Positions 1 through 8,185 of a stretch of 50,052 bases of DNA are shown here, in pieces. This DNA is from Candidatus Cloacimonadota bacterium (GTDB lineage Bacteria; Cloacimonadota; Cloacimonadia; JGIOTU-2): NCBI GenBank assembly GCA_016932035.1, contig JAFGDR010000045.1:1-50052 (forward strand), read 5' to 3'. The first letter of the stretch is position 1. Every line of letters begins with the position of its first letter. Made by a program: the position numbers and the translations under genes. Under the pieces are notes generated by a model. The model searched no databases. It was given only the letters and a program-made list of their open reading frames with translations, and was not told where the DNA came from.

Positions 1-93
1 TGACATAGTTTTGTATGCATTTTTTTTTAATCAAAATTTTTTGAATAAAATAAAAAAAGCAAAAAGTCTAATCAAAATCAATGGAGGATATTG

Positions 94-3000
94 ATGAAAA
101 AGATAGCACTTTTAATGGTTTTTTGCCTCGTGCTTTTTTCCTCGATTGCATATGCAAAACAGTATAATGACAGTTGGGGAGATCACGGATTTAGCATTCT
201 TCGGCAAAATTCCTCCGATCTTTCACTGAACTTTTCCATTCAGGAATATTTTACCACTGATACGGAAGTTGACGGTGAAACGCTTCAAACCATTCACATT
301 CCCGGTGTTTTCCTTCCAAATAATGAAGGTGCACCAGACCTTCCAGGCATGAGCAGATACATCGCTATTCCGGAAGGAGCTTCTGTTACGTTTGAAATAG
401 TTGATTATCGAACAGAAGTTGTTCCCAGCATGGATATCGCACCAGCACCCCGTATTCCACTCGATACTGAAGACGGTCCACTCGATTATCACAAAGACTT
501 GCAGATATACTCAAAAGATGAGTTTTATCCTGCACAACCAGTTGTAATCTCTGACGTCAGACAGATTCGCGGCGTTGATGTTGTTATCGTTGGAATCACG
601 CCATTCCAGTACAATCCTATTACAAAAGAGATGGTCGTGTATCGCGACTTGCAGATCGACCTCAAATTTAACGGCGGTAATGGACAGTACGGTGAAGACA
701 GACTTCGCAGCAGATGGTGGGATCCGATTTATGCCCAATCAATCCTCAACTATGACGTAATTCCTGAAAAAGATTATTCAAATACTTCATCGAAAGATAA
801 CGGATGTGAATATCTTATTATTATACCAGATCATCCTGACTTCATCACATGGGCAGATACAGTTAAAAGCTTCCGCCAAAAACAGGGTATCGTTACAAAA
901 GTAGTTACCCTTTCAGACATCGGCAGCAACTCAACATCTGCATTGGAAAATTACTTCAATACTGCATACAACACATGGGATCCTGCTCCATCAGCAGTTC
1001 TCTTATTGGCAGATTACGGCACAGAAGGTCCTACAGGTACGAGTATCATCTCTCCTTCCTTCGGCAGCTGCGTTTCAGATAACGTTTATGCTGATGTTGA
1101 TGGTGATGATCTTCCTGATATCCACTTTGCTCGTATTACTGCTCGTAACTACAGCGAACTTGAAGTTACGATCTCAAAGTTCTTAGATAATGAAACCGAT
1201 CCCCCTACAAATCCTGATTTTTATGATCATCCAGTCACCGCCCTTGGCTGGCAGACTGAACGCTGGTTCCAAATCTGCTCAGAAACTGTAGGCGGTTTCT
1301 GGTCAAATATACTTGGAAAAAACCAGGTCAGAATAAATGCCATTTATAGCGGTAATCCAAATGGTGGTGTATGGTCAACAGCGACGAACACTGCCACCGT
1401 TCTTGCTTATTTTGGTCCTGCCGGATTAGGTTATATCCCTACAGATCCCTCAACCCTTGGCGGATGGACCGGCGGGAACGCCACAATGGTTAACAATGCC
1501 ATCAATAGTGGAGCATTCATGCTTCAACATCGTGACCATGGTGGTACAAGCGGATGGGGTGAACCTGACTATGGAAATAGCGATTTAGGCGGATTGTATA
1601 ACGATGATCTTGTATATGTATTCTCAATCAACTGTCTCACAGGAAAGTTTAATAATTCCTCAGAATGTTTTGCTGAAGCAATGCATCGTTATGAACATCG
1701 TGCACTTGGTATCATTGCTGCGTCAGAAACATCCTACTCCTTTGTGAATGACACATATGTCTGGGGTATGTATGACCTTATGTGGCCGCAATTCATGCCG
1801 GATTATGGCGCAAGTCCCACTAACTCTGACTGGATCTACCCCTGCATGGGTAATTCCGCAGGTAAGATTTTCCTCGAAGGTTCTAGCTGGCCATATAATA
1901 CAAGCAATAAACAAATTACCTATTACCTTTTCCATCATCATGGAGACGCCTTCCTGACTGTCTATTCTGAAATACCTCAGAATCTTGCGGTTACACACGA
2001 CGCAGCTATGCTGAGTGGTATGACGACATTTAATGTTTCAGCTAATCTCGGTGCTGAAATTGCTCTATCAGTTGATGATGAAATAATTGGAACAGGAATC
2101 GGCATGGGATTATCCCCGACTCCCATTTCTATCGAATCTCAACTCCCTGGAGTAAATGTTCTTGTAACTGTTGTAAAGCAAAATTACTATCGTTATGAAC
2201 AGATCGTTAATGTCATTCCACCTTCCGGACCATATATAATTTATGAAAGCCACTCTATCAATGATGCAGGAGCAAATGATAATGGCGTTATTGATTACGG
2301 CGAAGATATATTACTTGGACTGACATTAAAGAATGTTGGTGTGCAAGCTGCAGATAATGTCATTGCTACCCTTTCTACCGCTGATGATTGCATCAACTTC
2401 ACCGATAACTCAGAGAACTTCGGAACGATCGGTGCCGATCAATCATCAACAATGACTGATGCATATGAATTTACTGTTTCAAATAGTGTTGAAGACCAGC
2501 ATTATGTCCTTCTCGACGTAAGCGTTGAAGGAGATCCCGGCGTCAAAGAAACCTGGGATACATCATTTGGTATTGTCATCAATGCCCCGCACTTTGTCGT
2601 AGGTTCACTCTCAATCAACGATTCAGGCGGCAACAACAATGGTCGTCTTGATCCTGGTGAAACCGTTACCATAACTGTCGAAGCAACCAATGACGGACAT
2701 GCAATGTCGCCTGACGCAACTGGTACACTTGTCAGCAATAATGGGTATGTTGATATTACTACTGGCACCTATGATTTCGGAACCTTCAATGTTAATCAAC
2801 CCAAAACAGCATTGTTTGAACTTACGGTTGATAACGACGCTCCTACCGGTGCAAGCATACCTCTTGAATTCAATGTTACGGGTGGAAACTACAGTGCTAC
2901 CGAAATGTTCTATGAATATATCGGACTTTCTATTGAGGATTTCGAAACCGGTGACTTCAGTGCTTATAACTGGGTTATGGGTGGAGATGCAGACTGGACT

Positions 3001-3954
3001 ATTGATGAGACCAATGCATATGAAGGTAACTACTGTGCACGTTCCGGTGCTATCGGCAATAATTCAGAAACTGAACTTTCATTGACAATCGACACAAATG
3101 CCGGTGACATCTCATTCTTTAGAAGAGTCTCTTCAGAAAACAATTACGACTACCTTGAATTCTATATTGACGGTGCACTACAAGGCGAGTGGGCTGGCGA
3201 AGCAAGCTGGGGAGAAGTATCTTATCCAGTCTCAGCTGGAACACATACCTTTAAGTGGGTGTATGACAAAGACTATACTCAGACAGGTGGTCAGGATTGC
3301 GCATGGATCGATTATATTACCTTCCCGCCAGTTCTTTCACCATTCCCTGTATTCTATCTCTCACCTGGCTCTCTTGATTTCGGTCAAGTTGAAGTCGGTC
3401 ATGATTCTACAAGACAATTTACGATCTATAATCTTGGCAGCGGGACACTGACCGGTTACATCAGCACTCCTACATGCTATTCGGTTGCAGAAACAGGTAC
3501 CACTCCCCGAAGAAACCAACTCGATTACTCGATTGGTATGGGCGGCAGCCAGACATATGACCTGACCTTCCTTCCGCAGAATGCTCAAAACTATGACGGT
3601 GAAGTAATGATACAGATCAATCCATTCTCATTTGACATTCTTGAAGTCTTCGGTACTGGTGTTCCTGAAATTGGTGTTGACGATAATACCTTCTTCGAAA
3701 GAACTGAAATTCTTGGCAGCTTCCCGAATCCTGCAAAAGGATCGGCAGTTATTCAGTATCACCTTAAAGGCAGCATCCTCAACCAAAATGCTGAGATCAA
3801 GATATACAATATCCACGGAGAGTATGTTAAAACAGTAAACGGAACCAGTGGTAAAGCGTATATAGACACTTCTGATATGGCAACAGGTATCTATTTCTAC
3901 AAACTTGTGAACCAGAATCTTGATGAAGTAAAAAAGATGATACTTGTGAAATAA
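94..3954 (+). CDS. Secreted C25 (gingipain-type) cysteine protease with C-terminal sorting domain
   Basis: Secreted cysteine endopeptidase, probably cell-surface bound or released. Residues 1-21 form a signal peptide (MKKIALL... ending AYA). A prodomain follows to about 230, then the C25 catalytic domain (about 235-600), with the catalytic His in the HRDHGG motif (His 479 or 482) and the Cys in INCLTG (Cys 514). Downstream are two CARDB-like beta modules (about 725-945, each with a D-x-G-x-x-D-x-G-E motif), a jelly-roll-like module (about 945-1065) and a module starting LDFGQVEVG (about 1085-1180). The last 90 residues, with FPNPAKG and ending KKMILVK, match type A sorting domains of the type IX (Por) secretion system. 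I start at ATG 94, six bases after GGAGG (83-87), rather than at TTG 91. It stands alone before a terminator. Substrate specificity cannot be read from the sequence. Confidence 0.9.
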   Translation: MKKIALLMVFCLVLFSSIAYAKQYNDSWGDHGFSILRQNSSDLSLNFSIQEYFTTDTEVDGETLQTIHIPGVFLPNNEGAPDLPGMSRYIAIPEGASVTFEIVDYRTEVVPSMDIAPAPRIPLDTEDGPLDYHKDLQIYSKDEFYPAQPVVISDVRQIRGVDVVIVGITPFQYNPITKEMVVYRDLQIDLKFNGGNGQYGEDRLRSRWWDPIYAQSILNYDVIPEKDYSNTSSKDNGCEYLIIIPDHPDFITWADTVKSFRQKQGIVTKVVTLSDIGSNSTSALENYFNTAYNTWDPAPSAVLLLADYGTEGPTGTSIISPSFGSCVSDNVYADVDGDDLPDIHFARITARNYSELEVTISKFLDNETDPPTNPDFYDHPVTALGWQTERWFQICSETVGGFWSNILGKNQVRINAIYSGNPNGGVWSTATNTATVLAYFGPAGLGYIPTDPSTLGGWTGGNATMVNNAINSGAFMLQHRDHGGTSGWGEPDYGNSDLGGLYNDDLVYVFSINCLTGKFNNSSECFAEAMHRYEHRALGIIAASETSYSFVNDTYVWGMYDLMWPQFMPDYGASPTNSDWIYPCMGNSAGKIFLEGSSWPYNTSNKQITYYLFHHHGDAFLTVYSEIPQNLAVTHDAAMLSGMTTFNVSANLGAEIALSVDDEIIGTGIGMGLSPTPISIESQLPGVNVLVTVVKQNYYRYEQIVNVIPPSGPYIIYESHSINDAGANDNGVIDYGEDILLGLTLKNVGVQAADNVIATLSTADDCINFTDNSENFGTIGADQSSTMTDAYEFTVSNSVEDQHYVLLDVSVEGDPGVKETWDTSFGIVINAPHFVVGSLSINDSGGNNNGRLDPGETVTITVEATNDGHAMSPDATGTLVSNNGYVDITTGTYDFGTFNVNQPKTALFELTVDNDAPTGASIPLEFNVTGGNYSATEMFYEYIGLSIEDFETGDFSAYNWVMGGDADWTIDETNAYEGNYCARSGAIGNNSETELSLTIDTNAGDISFFRRVSSENNYDYLEFYIDGALQGEWAGEASWGEVSYPVSAGTHTFKWVYDKDYTQTGGQDCAWIDYITFPPVLSPFPVFYLSPGSLDFGQVEVGHDSTRQFTIYNLGSGTLTGYISTPTCYSVAETGTTPRRNQLDYSIGMGGSQTYDLTFLPQNAQNYDGEVMIQINPFSFDILEVFGTGVPEIGVDDNTFFERTEILGSFPNPAKGSAVIQYHLKGSILNQNAEIKIYNIHGEYVKTVNGTSGKAYIDTSDMATGIYFYKLVNQNLDEVKKMILVK

Positions 3955-3974
3955 ATAATCTCATAATTGATATA

Positions 3975-4007
3975 AAACCTCGGATCTTTCGGTCCGAGGT
4001 TTTTTTA
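3975..4007 (+). terminator. Rho-independent terminator after the C25 protease gene
   Basis: The arms CCTCGGA (3978-3984) and TCCGAGG (3993-3999) form a perfect 7-bp stem, extended by AAA/TTT, followed by a run of seven T. The four A on the left side give a weak T-tract on the minus strand, so it may also serve the convergent methyltransferase gene. Confidence 0.9.
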
Positions 4008-4022
4008 TTTTATAATGAATGT

Positions 4023-4781
4023 TTATTCTTTCTTAGCGATAATTTTCATGCCCTTGGATTCCATAGTAAAGGGTGACTTTTGCCAATCTCCATAGATCGC
4101 ATCAACCTTCATCCCGCCCTGCTCGATTAATTTTTCTATCTCATTATAATCATATAACCTCATTGAGAAGGGCACATCTTTTCTTATCCCATCACGGATG
4201 ATGACCCGGTCGTCGAACAAGCGGCCTGTTTTGGGGTCAAAGGTATTGCGGTCTATCATGAGATCCTGCCTGACTTCATAGACATAATAAGGTAAGAAGT
4301 CTTTGAGGAAAGCATCCCGATTAAAGGTATCAAAACAGAACAAACCACCCGGAACGAGAGCTTTTGAAATATTCTTTAGAACTTCAAGATTTTCATCATC
4401 GGAAAAATAGCCAAAAGCATTGAAAAGTAAAAATGCCCGGTCAAACTCTTCATTAAATTCAACTTCACGCATATCTTTCTTTATAAAATTAATCTTCAAA
4501 CCCTCATATTCAGCTCTCTTTTTGGCAGCATCGATAAAGCCGTCCATGCGGTCGATACCCGTAACATGATGCCCTAATTTCGCCAACTTAAGAGAATGAC
4601 GTCCAAAACCGCAAGCCACGTCAAGAATGGACATGGGCTTATTCATACCAAGCTCTTCAACAAGAAATTGTATCTCTTTATCCGTCCTCTCATCAGTGAG
4701 AACATTACCATAAAAATACATGTAATCCTGTGGATCGAATACATCAACTGTATCTTGTTTAGATTCTTTATTTTTTGACAT
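4023..4781 (-). CDS. Class I SAM-dependent methyltransferase
   Basis: Probable small-molecule or tRNA/quinone-type methyltransferase of 252 residues. The SAM-binding motif I is clear (ILDVACGFGRH, residues 52-62), followed by the acidic end of strand beta2 (GIDRMDGFI) and a motif IV-like stretch (RAFLLFNAFGYF). This is the Methyltransf_25/11 type of Rossmann fold; the substrate cannot be told. I place the start at 4781, six bases after a GGAGG (4787-4791), which drops 28 residues of upstream open frame that have no ribosome binding site. It is transcribed divergently from rmuC, with back-to-back TTGACG/TTGACA boxes in the gap, and convergently with the protease gene. Confidence 0.85.
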   Translation of the reverse strand: MSKNKESKQDTVDVFDPQDYMYFYGNVLTDERTDKEIQFLVEELGMNKPMSILDVACGFGRHSLKLAKLGHHVTGIDRMDGFIDAAKKRAEYEGLKINFIKKDMREVEFNEEFDRAFLLFNAFGYFSDDENLEVLKNISKALVPGGLFCFDTFNRDAFLKDFLPYYVYEVRQDLMIDRNTFDPKTGRLFDDRVIIRDGIRKDVPFSMRLYDYNEIEKLIEQGGMKVDAIYGDWQKSPFTMESKGMKIIAKKE

Positions 4782-4828
4782 ATAAACCTCCGAAGTTATA
4801 CAAATTAATTTTAAGAATTGTTTGAGGA

Positions 4829-4834
4829 CGTCAA
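4829..4834 (-). promoter_or_regulatory. TTGACG -35-like box before the methyltransferase gene
   Basis: On the minus strand, TTGACG lies 47 nt before the start codon. TTAAAAT occurs about 14-15 nt further on as a possible weak -10. It is back-to-back with the rmuC box at 4849. Confidence 0.4.
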
Positions 4835-4848
4835 TTTTTATGGAAATT

Positions 4849-4854
4849 TTGACA
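4849..4854 (+). promoter_or_regulatory. TTGACA -35-like box before rmuC
   Basis: TTGACA lies 52 nt before the rmuC ATG. No TATAAT follows at 16-18 nt; the spacing region reads AAAAAT. Confidence 0.45.
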
Positions 4855-4906
4855 TAAATCCTCATTCATTCAAAAATTCATTTGAAATAATTTTCGGGAT
4901 GTTGAA

Positions 4907-6304
4907 ATGATAAATATTTTAATTTCTGTCATAGCCGGCTTGGTTATCGGCATTGTTGTTACATACATGCTCACGCATAAGAAAATATCTTCCCTTGAGA
5001 AAACAATGCATCAGAGTGACAATCTGCAGAATGCGAAAATCGTTGCTGAAACAAAACTCGAGCAGAATTTGCAATATATCGAAGAGATAAAACAGGAAAA
5101 AGCAAAAAGTGGGGAAACCATCTCCGCCCTGCGGGAACAGCTCGAGAAACAAAAAGAAGAAAGTGCACGTCTTGAAACAAAAGTTCGGGAAACAGAAAAA
5201 AATATCGAAGAACAGAAAGAGCTTCTCAAACAGGCAACTGAAAATCTGCGAGACACCTTTAATGCTCTCTCATCGGAAGCGCTGAAAAGCAATAATGAAA
5301 CCTTTCTGAAACTTGCTAAACAAAATCTCGAAACAATGCTTGAAAAGACAAAAAGCGAGTTTGGTAAGCAGGCAATCGAACAAACCCTCGAACCCTTGAA
5401 AGACTCTCTCGAACGATATAATCGGGAGATTAAAACAATTGAAAATCTAAGAAAAGAAGACCTCGGCAGCTTGAAGGAACAGATCACCCAACTGGCACAA
5501 TCAAGTGAAAATCTCCAGAAAGAAACTGCTCATCTCAAGAATGCACTCAAGCGTCCGGAAGTTCGCGGAAGATGGGGTGAACTCCAATTGCGTCGTGCAG
5601 TTGAGTTGGTCGGCATGTCCGAACATTGCGATTTCACCGAGCAAGTCAGTGTCAAAACAGAAGATGGTCAACTCCGTCCAGATCTGATCGTATACCTGCC
5701 CGGACAACGAAGTATTGTTGTGGACTCAAAAGCACCGACCAAGTTTTTCATAGAAGCATATGAAGCAGAAACAGAAGAAAAAAGAGAATCAGCAAAATTA
5801 TCGTATGCAAAAGCAGTTCGCCATCACATGAATGACCTTGCAAAGAAAAATTATTGGAAGCAGTTTGAGAATGCACCGGATTTTGTTGTCCTCTTTTTAC
5901 CCGGTGAATCATTTTTTTCAGCAGCTCTGGAGCTGGACAACAAACTCATCGAGGACGGCATTCAGAACAAGGTTATCATTGCAACTCCCACAACCTTCAT
6001 CGCATTGCTCAGAACCGTTGCTATGAGCTGGCAGCAGCAAAATCTTACAGAGAATGCCAAACAGATCGCTGAAGCGGGAACCGAATTGTATGAACGCATC
6101 TGCACATTCCAGGAGCACCTTGATAAAATCGGTTCGAGTCTCGATTCATCAGTGAAACATTATAACAAAGCGGTTGGTTCTTTTACAAGCAGGATTGTTC
6201 CCGGTGCGCGCAAGCTCGAAGAACTGGGCGTTCAGCAAACAAAGAAAAATCTCCAGGAAACTCAGGAAATCGATACGAATCCGCGGGAAATTACGTTGGA
6301 TTAA
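4907..6304 (+). CDS. rmuC: DNA recombination protein RmuC
   Basis: RmuC-family protein of 465 residues, the usual length. In E. coli RmuC limits recombination at inverted repeats; the family carries a PD-(D/E)XK-like nuclease fold. An N-terminal membrane anchor (residues 1-23) is followed by a long coiled coil (about 25-200, rich in Glu/Lys/Gln) and the RmuC core (about 200-440). The core shows RGRWGELQLRR, the acidic LRPDLIVYLPG segment and VVDSKAP, typical of the nuclease-like centre. The ribosome binding site is poor (only GGGATG shortly before the ATG). It is expressed divergently from the methyltransferase gene and followed by a gene-poor stretch. Confidence 0.93.
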   Translation: MINILISVIAGLVIGIVVTYMLTHKKISSLEKTMHQSDNLQNAKIVAETKLEQNLQYIEEIKQEKAKSGETISALREQLEKQKEESARLETKVRETEKNIEEQKELLKQATENLRDTFNALSSEALKSNNETFLKLAKQNLETMLEKTKSEFGKQAIEQTLEPLKDSLERYNREIKTIENLRKEDLGSLKEQITQLAQSSENLQKETAHLKNALKRPEVRGRWGELQLRRAVELVGMSEHCDFTEQVSVKTEDGQLRPDLIVYLPGQRSIVVDSKAPTKFFIEAYEAETEEKRESAKLSYAKAVRHHMNDLAKKNYWKQFENAPDFVVLFLPGESFFSAALELDNKLIEDGIQNKVIIATPTTFIALLRTVAMSWQQQNLTENAKQIAEAGTELYERICTFQEHLDKIGSSLDSSVKHYNKAVGSFTSRIVPGARKLEELGVQQTKKNLQETQEIDTNPREITLD

Positions 6305-6628
6305 ATCCTTAATATTAAATTGGAGCTTAAAATAAGTTTGTAAAGAAAGAATTTATATCCAATACCCAACACGGAATTACCAAGTATGAAGGAAAAAAAA
6401 GTAGCAGATAATATTCCTTCTCAAATATAAAAAATGACAAATATTGTACACCTGAATAAGCAGAGACGCAAAAAGTTGAGAGAGACCAATGAGTTGCCCT
6501 CAATGCTTTCATCCGAGTGTTGATATAGTTCTACGAGAGTCAGATATAAATGGACATTGAACATTCCCTGTTGGTTGTTGGAAATTCAATAGTTAAGTAA
6601 CTAGCCACTCAGAATTATGATAAAAAAA
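6305..6628. other. Gene-poor intergenic stretch
   Basis: I see no convincing gene. The short open frames here have no ribosome binding site, signal sequence or recognisable motif. The only structure is the imperfect inverted repeat at 6556-6590. The stretch ends at the 3' end of the minus-strand tRNA. Confidence 0.6.
6556..6590. repeat. Imperfect inverted repeat, possible interspersed element
   Basis: ATTGAACATTCC (6556-6567) is mirrored by GGAAATTCAAT (6580-6590) around a TG-rich loop. Its style (short TTGRA/ATTC units) resembles interspersed intergenic repeats of other bacterial genomes, but only one copy is visible here. Confidence 0.4.
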
Positions 6629-6704
6629 TGGTGGGCGATGAAGGATTCGAACCTACGACTTCTTCCTTGTAAGGGAAGCACTCTAGCCTCTGAGTTAATC
6701 ACCC
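6629..6704 (-). tRNA. tRNA-Val (anticodon UAC)
   Basis: The minus strand folds into a full 76-nt tRNA. The acceptor stem is GGGTGAT/ATCGCCC with one G-T pair. The anticodon stem CTTCC/GGAAG encloses the loop CTTACAA, giving anticodon TAC (valine GUA/GUG). The T arm carries GGTTCGAATCC, and the 3' end is ACCA, so CCA is genome-encoded. It is isolated and faces rmuC. Confidence 0.95.
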
Positions 6705-6748
6705 ACGTGAGCCATAATGTATAGATACTCCTCCAAACGTCAAGAATA

Positions 6749-6754
6749 TTGACA
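6749..6754 (+). promoter_or_regulatory. TTGACA box 32 nt before the DUF4159 start
   Basis: Exact TTGACA. The start codon at 6787 has no Shine-Dalgarno sequence, and a transcript starting about 35 nt after the box would begin at or next to the ATG (leaderless). Confidence 0.45.
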
Positions 6755-6786
6755 TCGAAAAGACATCCCGATTTCATGCAAACCTG

Positions 6787-7446
6787 ATGAAAAAATTCTA
6801 TTTCTTTCTCATAATTCTGTTTTCAATTCCTATCATCCTTTTAGGAGAAATGGAACTCACGATCGCACGTCTCCAATATGACGGCGGTGGAGATTGGTAT
6901 AATGACACATCTGTTATCCCGAATCTCTGTGAAGAAATCAATGAACGCACAACGATCAAAGCATCTGAAGAACAGGCGATCGTATCTCTGAAAAACAATT
7001 CTCTTCTTGATTATCCCCTCCTCTATGTAACAGGTCACGGCAATATCAGTTTCTCAGATGAAGAAAATGAAAATCTGAGAAATTATCTCGAAAAAGGTGG
7101 ATTCCTCTACATCGATGACGATTATGGGTTGGACAAATATATTCGCCGAGAACTTGCGCTGGTTTTTCCTGATAAAACGCTTCAAGAATTACCTGCAACC
7201 TTCCCGCTTTTTGACTGCTTTTATACCTTCCAAAACGGCATTCCAAAGATACATGAGCATGATGGCATGCGACCCCAGGCATTTGGACTGTTCGACGATT
7301 TTGGACGTTTGATGGTTTTATATACCTACGAAACGAATATCAGCGACGGCTGGGCATCTCCCGAGGTTCATAATGATCCTGCACATATTCGCGAGCAGGC
7401 ATTCAAAATGGGAATCAATATTGTATATTATGTTCTCACTAATTAA
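6787..7446 (+). CDS. DUF4159 domain protein, exported
   Basis: Exported protein of 219 residues of the DUF4159 family, function unknown. Residues 1-21 form a signal peptide. The mature part opens with the family hallmark LTIARLQYDGGGDWYND, then contains LLYVTGHGNISF and a GGFLYIDDDYG loop typical of the fold, which is reminiscent of class I glutamine amidotransferase-like (GATase) folds. The GHG sits where such folds carry the nucleophile elbow, but no Cys is present there, so I do not assign an activity. In related genomes DUF4159 proteins often lie near MoxR/VWA genes; none is seen here. There is no Shine-Dalgarno sequence before the ATG. The LpxH-like gene follows after 9 nt, probably in the same transcript. 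Confidence 0.85.
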   Translation: MKKFYFFLIILFSIPIILLGEMELTIARLQYDGGGDWYNDTSVIPNLCEEINERTTIKASEEQAIVSLKNNSLLDYPLLYVTGHGNISFSDEENENLRNYLEKGGFLYIDDDYGLDKYIRRELALVFPDKTLQELPATFPLFDCFYTFQNGIPKIHEHDGMRPQAFGLFDDFGRLMVLYTYETNISDGWASPEVHNDPAHIREQAFKMGINIVYYVLTN

Positions 7447-7455
7447 AGGAAAATC

Positions 7456-8184
7456 ATGAAAATCATCTGCATATCCGATCTTCATCAGCGCTTTTTTGTT
7501 GATAAAGAAGAGCAGGAAAAACTCGATATCTTCTACTCATTTCTCGATTCCCTGGCACAAGATCCTCCCAACAAACTCATCATTGCTGGCGATCTTTTTG
7601 ATGTATGGTTTGAATACGCGATGGTCATCCCGAAAGCATTCTTCGATACACTTCACAAACTTAAAATTATTGTTGAAAAAGGAACGAAAATCATCTATGT
7701 GGCTGGAAATCACGATTTTGTTTTCAAGGATTTCTTCCAAAAAGATTTGAAAGGTGAAGTATATGAGAATGACTACACATTTATCTGCGGCAGAAACAAA
7801 TTTTACGTTTCACACGGGGACGAGTATACTTCAAATGATCTTCAATACCATGTGCTTAAAAATTTTCTGCGGAGTCCGGTTGTTCATACAATATTCGGTT
7901 GGCTTCATCCTGATCTTGGTTTGAAAACGGGTAGACTCATGTCACGCTCCAGCAGGAAGCATAATAAATCACCGAAAACGCTTGTAAGGCAGGAAAAGGG
8001 GTTGATAGAATATTCTGAAAAATTATTTAGTGCAGGGTATAATTACACAATTATGGGGCATATTCACAGCCCGCAAATGCTTGCTGTCAATAACGGAACA
8101 TACATAAATCTTGGTGATTGGATTCGCCATTACAGTTATCTTGAAATAATTGACGACAAGGTTGAGCTTAAAACCTGGAAATAG
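7456..8184 (+). CDS. lpxH: UDP-2,3-diacylglucosamine hydrolase-like metallophosphoesterase
   Basis: Calcineurin-like metallophosphoesterase of 242 residues, close in length and motif order to LpxH, which cleaves UDP-2,3-diacylglucosamine to lipid X in lipid A synthesis at the inner membrane. All metal ligands are visible: ISDLH (Asp8, His10), GDLFD (Asp46), GNHD (Asn85, His86), SHGDEY and GHIHSP near the end. A charged loop with LMSRSSRKHNK lies in the position of the LpxH cap. The start has AAAGGAAA just upstream. LpxH is plausible given waaA elsewhere in the window, but LpxH and other UDP-sugar phosphoesterases are hard to separate by eye. Its stop is one base from the stop region of the convergent lipoprotein gene, with no terminator between. 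Confidence 0.8.
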   Translation: MKIICISDLHQRFFVDKEEQEKLDIFYSFLDSLAQDPPNKLIIAGDLFDVWFEYAMVIPKAFFDTLHKLKIIVEKGTKIIYVAGNHDFVFKDFFQKDLKGEVYENDYTFICGRNKFYVSHGDEYTSNDLQYHVLKNFLRSPVVHTIFGWLHPDLGLKTGRLMSRSSRKHNKSPKTLVRQEKGLIEYSEKLFSAGYNYTIMGHIHSPQMLAVNNGTYINLGDWIRHYSYLEIIDDKVELKTWK

Positions 8185-8185
8185 A

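Noticed and set aside
1-90. TATA-like A/T runs before the protease gene as a promoter
   Set aside because: The region is uniformly A/T-rich, so any -10 match is uninformative; only the cut TGACA at the window edge is suggestive.
5011-5487. 158-codon minus-strand open frame rich in Ser/Phe/Arg
   Set aside because: It is the antisense image of the rmuC coiled coil (Glu/Lys codons read as Phe/Ser/Leu).
6327-6512. Short minus-strand open frame in the intergenic stretch
   Set aside because: 61 codons, no ribosome binding site, and no motif or signal sequence that convinces me.
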